The position numbers and the translations under genes are program-made. Shown here piece by piece: positions 58,168 to 64,000 of a stretch of 64,000 nucleotides of DNA. Under the pieces are notes generated by a model. That model was not told where the DNA came from, did not search any database, and saw only the letters and a program-made list of their open reading frames with translations. How positions within the stretch are numbered: the stretch's first letter is position 1; every line of letters starts with the position of its first letter. Source of the DNA: Beta vulgaris subsp. vulgaris (Eukaryota > Streptophyta > Magnoliopsida > Caryophyllales > Amaranthaceae); the NCBI RefSeq assembly GCF_026745355.1, contig NC_079204.1, positions 379,501 through 443,500 on the forward strand, given 5' to 3'.

Positions 58168-59955
58168 CTACTGTGCTTGTCGATTTTGGCCCCCACCATA
58201 TCCACCGGCATAGCCCATCTGTGCAGCATGAGGTCCACCTGCCTGAGCCCCATAGCCTCCCTGACCGTTGGTATCAGCATATCCGCTACCATAACCCCCT
58301 TGCATTTCTCCACCACCAGCTGAGGCATTGCTACCCGGGGCTCCTCCAGCACGATTACCATACCCATCACCACCTCCATAGTTACCATATCCATAACCTT
58401 GATTTCCGTATCCAGAGGCTCCACTTGGAGATTGACCAGTTGGTCCACCACTTCCTGCAGCGGCAGCACCCCAAGAGCCTGCACTCCCATAGCCAGCTGC
58501 GGCACCATAAGCAGAAGCTGCCTGTGCATTCCATGAACTCCTTGCAGCATTGGCAACATTGGGGTTCCCATAAGCAGCACTTGCAGGACCACCGTACCCA
58601 GGATTTGCACCCCCATATCCACCATACCCACCATAGCCCATGCCAGTGTTGGCAGGCCCATATCCGTATCCAGCCGCACCATATCCAGAAGAACCATAAG
58701 GTGGAAATGCGCCTCCGGCACTCTGTGATTGCATAAATCTATTAGAATCCATTCTACCATCATAAGCATTTTGACCACCACCAGAATTATAACCACCGCC
58801 ACGACTACCCATACCAGGGTTGGCATCCTTGGGTAGAGCACGCTTCACCTCAACTTGTTTACCATCTAAGTCATGAAAGGTATTCTGTACAACTCTATCT
58901 ACTGACTCCTCACTCTCAAAAGAAATGAATCCAAAACCTCGGGGTCTCCGTGTATTCAGATCATACATTATAACTACATCAGTTACAGGGCCATAATTCT
59001 CAAAATACTGCCGAAAGCCTTCATCAGTCAAAGTAGGCGGCAAACCCCCAACAAATATCTTCTTAGTTCTGATGTTTCCACCTCCACCTCCATTTCTACC
59101 ACCATTGCTGTTTCCACCTCTACCAGAGTTCTGTTGTTCTTCTCTTGACATCGCTCGCTTAGCCTCAACCTGGATATTAAAGGAATTGCCCAAAATCTTA
59201 TACAAAGAAACAGCTTACAGACATACATCAAGTGCATAAACATTTTTTGGGAGCAAAAAACACATTCTGCAGTGGATTTAAAAATAATAAGATAACCCTT
59301 AATCAAACCCAACAAACTAATTAAAGACATATAACCCTAGAAACCATGTAAAACAACATAAATAAACAACATTCAAATCAACATTTTCGCTACATGATGG
59401 CCATTTTTCCCAAAAGATGAGCTACTTGTACACTATTCAATACAGTAGCAAACAACATTCTCGAGCTTTTTAATCATATTCTATCAACTCCAAAGCATAT
59501 TACATAGAAAAATGAAAAAACCCCAAAAAGAAACACACCACATTATCATAAACCCTTAGTAATACATTCTAGTATGAAGAAGTAATTGATATAAAGTATA
59601 AACATAAGCATATTAATAAATTTAAAATTACAGGAAAACATTAGTACTAAAAACAAGAAATACCCATTAAAATGAATCAAAAAACCAACAAAAAAAAAGA
59701 AAAAAAAAATGCAGAAAAAGATGAAGAACATACAGGTCTACCATCAATGGTGTGTTTATCCTGAACAACTCGATCAATAACAGAAGGATCTGAGAAGAGA
59801 ACAAACCCAAAACCTCTAGGTCTACCAGTAGCTTTATCTCTCATGATATTAGCCTGATAAACATCACCAAATTGTCCAAAATAATCTTTCAGTGTTTCTT
59901 CAGTTGTTTCCCATGAAATCCCACCCACAAACAGTTTTCCTTGATCTGAATCCAT
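58168..59955 (-). CDS. RNP1: Two-RRM, glycine-rich hnRNP-like RNA-binding protein
   Basis: Two minus-strand exons (59734-59955 and 58168-59169) with a 564-bp intron join at CCT|GTATGT ... CCAG|GTT to 407 residues. RRM1 (about 6-77) has RNP2 LFVGGI and RNP1 RGFGFVLF. RRM2 (about 110-188) has IFVGGL and RGFGFISF. The linker is VEAKRAMSREEQQNSGRGG and RRM2 is followed by VEVKRALPKDANPG. The remaining 210 residues are Gly/Tyr/Ala-rich (repeated YGGYGG, GYGYG), a low-complexity tail typical of plant hnRNP A/B-like proteins and prone to condensate formation. These proteins bind nuclear and cytoplasmic mRNA. A close paralogue starts head to head at 63559. The symbol reflects family resemblance, not proven orthology. 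Confidence 0.93.
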
Positions 59956-60089
59956 CTATTTTAGATTAAAGATACTGTCTTTTTCTCTCTCTCTATCTGT
60001 TCTTCGAGTTTATCAATAGGTTTTCTGGAAAAATGAATGGAGTTTTTTTTTTTTTTTTGAAGAATTTGGAGAGAAAAAGTGGGGTTTGA

Positions 60090-60118
60090 GGGGGATAAGG
60101 GTTTGGGGCGGAGGGTTT
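60090..60118 (-). promoter_or_regulatory. 29-bp leader/promoter block shared with the paralogue
   Basis: On the minus strand, AAACCCTCCGCCC followed by CAAACCCTTATCCCCC lies 135 bases before the ATG of the RRM gene. The same block, differing at one base, occurs at 63376-63404, 155 bases before the paralogue's ATG. It contains telo-box-like AAACCCT words. Confidence 0.7.
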
Positions 60119-60119
60119 G

Positions 60120-61734
60120 CTAGAGGAAGTACTCGGGTGAAAAGAAAGGGAATTTTGTGAGGTTTGGAGAACGTGGGATTGATGAGATTTGTTTCTGTGG
60201 ACGGTTAAGATTCATTTGCTCATGTATTTTGATTTTGCTTTTAGTGGGGCCTAGGGCCTAAGGGGGGTTCATACTTGAATCGTGGGCCGGGCCCGGCATG
60301 GCGGCACGCCGGCACGTGCCCGATACGAGAGGCGCGGTGGTGGGGTGGTGGTGTGTTGTTTATGGACATCATTTTTGAAATTCGGTACAAGAATTATAGG
60401 TCGGTTAATAAAGGAGTAAAAACATAAATTTTTTAGGGAAGTTAAGAGTTTAGGAGCTATGTCTCGATGTTAGATTCGATAAGAGGCATGTACGAATTGT
60501 TGGGCTCGTTCTAGGCCTAACCTGAGGCTAAGATGGCATGAGGCTCTAGTGGCTTGCTTACGTCCTACTTGAGAGGTGTTATACGTCATGCTTGTGTTGA
60601 CATGTGGTACAACTACTTAACAAATCTAAGTATTTATAAATTATTTTTAATTTGTCATAAATCGAGTATGATTTTATAATTGTGAGATAGTTGTGGTTTT
60701 ATTGTAACGACTCTGTCTAAAGTCTTGTAAATTTAAACTTTGGTGTTGTTGCCCTTAATTTTGTGTAGTCTCGAAATTGAACATTTGAGGTACTATATTT
60801 TTTTCATCATTTAAACTATATTTAAAAAATTCTCTAATGATTTTACATGAATCACAGCCAAGTAATTTTTCAATGGTAGTTTGATGTTTGATAAAAAGTG
60901 TTGAAATATTTTGCATGTATAGTTAGTGCCTAGTGGTTAATAAGTTCATATAAAAGGTTATATATTGTACTACTCATAATTTTTTTTTAAAAGATGATAT
61001 GAGATTATGACAAGTTATTCCACTTTATGTTTTGAAGGAGAACATGATCTTGGTGATTATATCAATTAGAGCAAAGTAATATTCATGTCGATCCACAAAG
61101 GTTAATATACTAATGAATATCTATTCACTTTCAGGTAGTATTCGTGTATCATGTTGATTCACAAACAAATCTTAACCACCAAATTAAATCACCAAATGAT
61201 GCAAAAGAACACCCCTTAAACCAAATGAGAATGTGTATTACTAAAGTCAATTGAAAGTGAATGCAACCTAAACGTGAAGCTAAACACTACCACCAAAACT
61301 CTTATTCACACGTGAATCATGAAAAGAAAAGAAAAGAAAATAAACATCCAACAGTTCCGATCATATAATAATTCCATTGAATTCTTCACCAAATTGCTTC
61401 ATTAAAGAAATTGGAGCATTAAGTGCACAATTTTGCAAATTGCAATGTACCATCTTCATAATGCAAGTTAGGTGTAGGGGAAGTATTATATGTATTTGTA
61501 TTTGTTCAAATGTTTAATAAGGATTTTATTTCTACCAAGTATTTCCTAATAAAGTTCTACCCGAGATAATGGTACAAGAGATGGAAATTCCAATGGTAAT
61601 GCTGAGAGTCAAAGCATGCACATGAATGCCATAATAACTTAAAGGTTAATCACACGATTTCCAGCACCTACTCCATGCATATAGTGTACAAATAACTAAA
61701 TAAGCACCAAGACACAATCATTTTGTTATATATA
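60120..61734. other. Intergenic between the head-to-head RRM genes, left part
   Basis: A GC-rich block at about 60280-60345 (GGGCCGGGCCCGG, GGCACGCCGGCACG) stands out from otherwise AT-rich sequence and resembles the insert at 55270-55400. No gene seen. Confidence 0.45.
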
Positions 61735-62299
61735 TGTTGAACCCCAGTATGTTGTGCACATGTGAGTTGTCCCACATTAGAGAAAAAGGAGAGAAAGTAC
61801 CACAATAAGCTAGAGGAATTACTCCTATTATTGCCAATTGGTTTTAGGCTATGTTCAGTTCACCTTATTTTTGCTTATTTCAGATCTAATCAGATCAGAT
61901 CAGATCAGAAAAAATAAGTTCAGATCAAATCAGTTCAGATTATGCTTATATTTGAAAATCATTGTATCTTTCATTACATATTGGTAAAAATTATAATAAT
62001 TGAATATTAATAAAGTACTCATTGAGACGAATCAAACAAAACCCCACATGACTATATTTTTTCTTATATATTGAGAAAAATCTAAAAGATAAGATCTTGT
62101 AATCAGAAAAAATAAGTTCGGATCAGATCAGATCATAAAAAATAAGTTCAGATCAGATCAGATAAGTTCAAATCAGAAAATTTCAGGTGAACTAAACATA
62201 GCCTTAGTATGGAACTTCTTTTGGGCTTGTACGTGGACCGAACTCTCCTCCTCCGTGTTGGGTTTCCCATGCCTATTTTTAGTCATATCAAATTTATCA
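61735..62299 (+). repeat. TRIM left LTR, interrupted by a MITE
   Basis: 205 bp of LTR once the 357-bp MITE and one TTA are removed. By hand alignment it differs from the right LTR by about 16 substitutions and two small indels, roughly 8 percent. Confidence 0.9.
61847..62203. mobile_element. Tourist-like (PIF/Harbinger) MITE nested in the TRIM
   Basis: 357 bp flanked by TTA (61844-61846 and 62204-62206). Ends are GGCTATGTTCAGTTCACCT and its inverted partner GGCTATGTTTAGTTCACCT, one mismatch in 19. The interior has tandem CAGATCAGATCAG words. The right LTR keeps the empty site GGTTTTAGTATGG with a single TTA, which proves the insertion point. Confidence 0.95.
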
Positions 62300-62313
62300 T
62301 GGCATCAGAGCCC
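62300..62313 (+). other. TRIM primer-binding site
   Basis: TGGCATCAGAGCCC sits immediately after the left LTR. The plant consensus complementary to initiator tRNA-Met is TGGTATCAGAGC; one base differs. Confidence 0.85.
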
Positions 62314-62412
62314 AAGGTTGTTGGGCCTTTCATATTGGGCATTTGTCATGCAACTGGATAAGTCCCTCTATTGGACAATCATTACCAATGAGGATTGCCT
62401 TACCCGTATGCT

Positions 62413-62421
62413 ATGGGGGAG
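62413..62421 (+). other. TRIM polypurine tract
   Basis: ATGGGGGAG abuts the TGTTGAACC start of the right LTR, the expected position of the plus-strand primer. Confidence 0.85.
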
Positions 62422-62629
62422 TGTTGAACCCCATGTATGTTGTGCATATGTGAGTTGTCCCACATTAGAGAAAGAGGAGAGAAAGTACCACAATATAAGC
62501 TAGATGAACTACTCCTACTGTTGCCAATTGGTTTTAGTATGGAACTTCCTTTGGGCTTGTACGTAGACCGAACTCTCCTACTCCGTGCTGGATTGCCCAT
62601 GCATATTTTCAGTTATATCAATTTTATCA
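62422..62629 (+). repeat. TRIM right LTR
   Basis: 208 bp, uninterrupted. It aligns along its full length with the left LTR and carries the unoccupied MITE target. Confidence 0.92.
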
Positions 62630-62780
62630 ATATATAAATACCAAATAAATATAATTCATACCAAGTAGAACGCAACAATAATGTGAAAGTTCTAAATCCA
62701 TAAAAATAGTTGAATTGCATGAATCAAGATTCTAATTCATATCTATCATCTTCATCAAGTTTTATGTACTCTTCACCTTT

Positions 62781-62880
62781 TAGGGAGATGTGGTACCTTA
62801 GTGGCGCATTACCTTGAATTTCAGGACATAGTTTAGGGTTCAAATCCTCATCCTAACAATATGTTGTGCTCCGAGGAGCA
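62781..62880 (+). mobile_element. SINE copy 2
   Basis: Head AGGGAGATGTGGTACCTTAGTGG with B-box-like GGTTCAAATCC about 55 bases later, followed by TCATCCTAACAATATGTTG. The order and spacing match SINE copy 1 (53209-53422). The 3' end is not clear, so the right limit is approximate. Confidence 0.55.
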
Positions 62881-63558
62881 CGATGCACACCACACACCTA
62901 GTAAATTTGTTCCACTTTCGATGAATAAATATTCTATTTTCAACAAATATTCATTTTAAGCATATTTTCAACAAAAACATATGTTATATTTTTTGTAAAA
63001 AATAATATTAGGTATTATAAGCCTCCCCTCTCCTTTTTTATCTCTAAAACCCTAACTCCTTTACCCCTTCTTCATCAATTAGGGGCTGCAATTTATTGAC
63101 GACTACCAAATGACAGGTAGTCTAAAAGACACCGGCCTTATATTTTCGGGGGGAAATATCCAATATATTTTCAGAAGATCATCTCACGTGCTATCTGGTA
63201 CACATCACGTGGGAGACACTAGTCAACAGATGACTTCAATATCCAGCTGTCTTAACCTACAATAAAATTTTTAAAAAAACAAAAAAAAATAACCCAAAAA
63301 AATCTTGACCGTCCAAAAGAATGAATCTCATACATCAGTAAAACAGTAGTCCCTTCCCCCAATCCCATTTCCTCCAAACCCTCCGCCACAAACCCTTATC
63401 CCCCACCTCTCAAGCTCCTCTATTCACTTTCTCTCTCCTCATTTTCTTCAAAAATCCAATCTTTTTCACAAACCCATCAATAAATTTGAAGGAGGAGAGA
63501 GATTGAGAAAAAGGGTTTTTGTAAAACTTCATAAATCAATCAATTAATCCAAAAAACG
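62881..63558 (+). promoter_or_regulatory. Promoter and leader of the second RRM gene
   Basis: AT-rich sequence, then the conserved block AAACCCTCCGCCA with CAAACCCTTATCCCCC at 63376-63404 and a CT-rich leader up to the ATG. A CTCACGTGC and a CATCACGTGGG motif near 63182-63212 carry a G-box-like CACGTG core. Confidence 0.5.
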
Positions 63559-63780
63559 ATGGATTCAGATCAGGGGAAATTGTTTGTTGGTGGGATTTCA
63601 TGGGAAACTTCAGAAGAAAAATTGAAAGATTATTTTGGACAATTTGGTGATGTTTTTCAGGTTAATATTATGAAAGATAAAGCTACTGGTAGACCTAGAG
63701 GTTTTGGGTTTGTTCTTTTTTCAGATCCTTCTGTTGTTGATAGAGTTCTTCAGGAAAAACACACCATTGATGGAAGACCA
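63559..63780 (+). CDS. Second hnRNP-like RRM protein, first exon only (runs off the window)
   Basis: Exon 1 (222 bases, 74 codons) ends GGAAGACCA|GTAAGT, the same position and phase as in the minus-strand gene at 58168-59955. It encodes a complete RRM1 with LFVGGI and RGFGFVLF. By hand count 66 of 74 residues equal those of the paralogue; changes are mostly conservative (T/S, R/K, I/V, Y/F). The rest of the gene, including RRM2 and the glycine-rich tail, lies beyond 64000. Confidence 0.9.
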
Positions 63781-64000
63781 GTAAGTTTTTTTTACTGAGT
63801 TTTTTGGTTAATTATTTTTATTTTTTGAGTGTTCTTTTAGATTTTTTGTATTGTAAATCTGAGTATTGGATTTTATGTATGTTTTAATGTTGTGGGTTAG
63901 CTTGAAAAAGTGATATTGATGTAGATCTTATGTGTTTTTTATACTCTAAAGTCAGATTTTCAGAGTTTTACTTGGTTTATTAGTTATCTTGAATTGAGAT
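63781..64000 (+). other. Start of intron 1 of the second RRM gene
   Basis: GTAAGT donor followed by T-rich sequence typical of plant introns up to the window end. Confidence 0.8.

Larger units (their letters stand above)
61735..62629 (+). mobile_element. TRIM (miniature LTR retrotransposon) with nested MITE
   Basis: Two LTRs (61735-62299 including the nested MITE; 62422-62629) enclose only 122 bp. Both LTRs start TGTTGAACCCC and end ATCA. The internal part opens with TGGCATCAGAGCCC, matching the plant initiator-tRNA-Met primer site at all but one position, directly after the LTR. It closes with the polypurine tract ATGGGGGAG directly before the right LTR. The pentamer ATATA flanks both sides (61730-61734 and 62630-62634). 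Without the MITE the element is 535 bp. It has no coding capacity and depends on other elements' proteins. Confidence 0.92.

Noticed and set aside
58152..58841. 229-codon minus-strand and 187-codon plus-strand frames over the RRM gene
   Set aside because: Both are alternative-frame readings of the glycine-rich tail; Met/Val- and His-rich composition is an artefact of the repeat.

Overview
This is about 64 kb of plant nuclear DNA, almost certainly from a eudicot. Genes are split by GT-AG introns in AT-rich sequence. Plant-only families are present (PGR5, caleosin/peroxygenase, eIF(iso)4E, ARPC2B, DUF3527), and so are plant transposon classes. The species cannot be named from the sequence. All exon models were built by hand from splice sites and remembered family sequences, not from transcripts or searches.

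Genes from left to right: a DUF3527 protein (+, 796-3599); ribosomal protein uL14/RPL23 (+, 5909-8334); a caleosin-type peroxygenase (-, 9161-10898); a full-length L1-type LINE (-, 13525-19278); eIF(iso)4E (+, 19599-25958); PGR5 (-, 27320-27781); a decayed Ty3/gypsy piece (-, about 30.1-31.8 kb); a DUF716/TMEM45-like membrane protein (+, 34099-34968); ARP2/3 complex subunit ARPC2B (-, 39248-44955, ten exons); a small acidic protein with a CaaX-like end (+, 46937-50417); an uncharacterised acidic plant protein (-, 52504-53841); an hnRNP-like two-RRM protein (-, 58168-59955); and the first exon of its paralogue (+, from 63559, running off the window). The genes are unrelated housekeeping and plastid functions, with no operon-like logic. 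The one clear gene relationship is the head-to-head pair of RRM genes, whose 5' leaders still share a 29-bp block.

The space between and inside genes is a well-preserved record of transposition. The LINE has two intact ORFs overlapping by ATGA, a poly(A) tail and a perfect 15-bp target duplication. Three Mutator-type MITEs have perfect 9-bp target duplications, and two of them belong to one family built on an AGCCCT/AGGGCT palindrome. There is a Stowaway element, a Tourist-like family, a SINE family with two copies, two candidate solo LTRs and relics of gypsy and LINE coding sequence.

The most complete story is at 61.7-62.6 kb. A TRIM (miniature LTR retrotransposon) has a primer-binding site, a polypurine tract and a 5-bp target duplication. 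A Tourist MITE sits in its left LTR, and its right LTR preserves the matching empty site.
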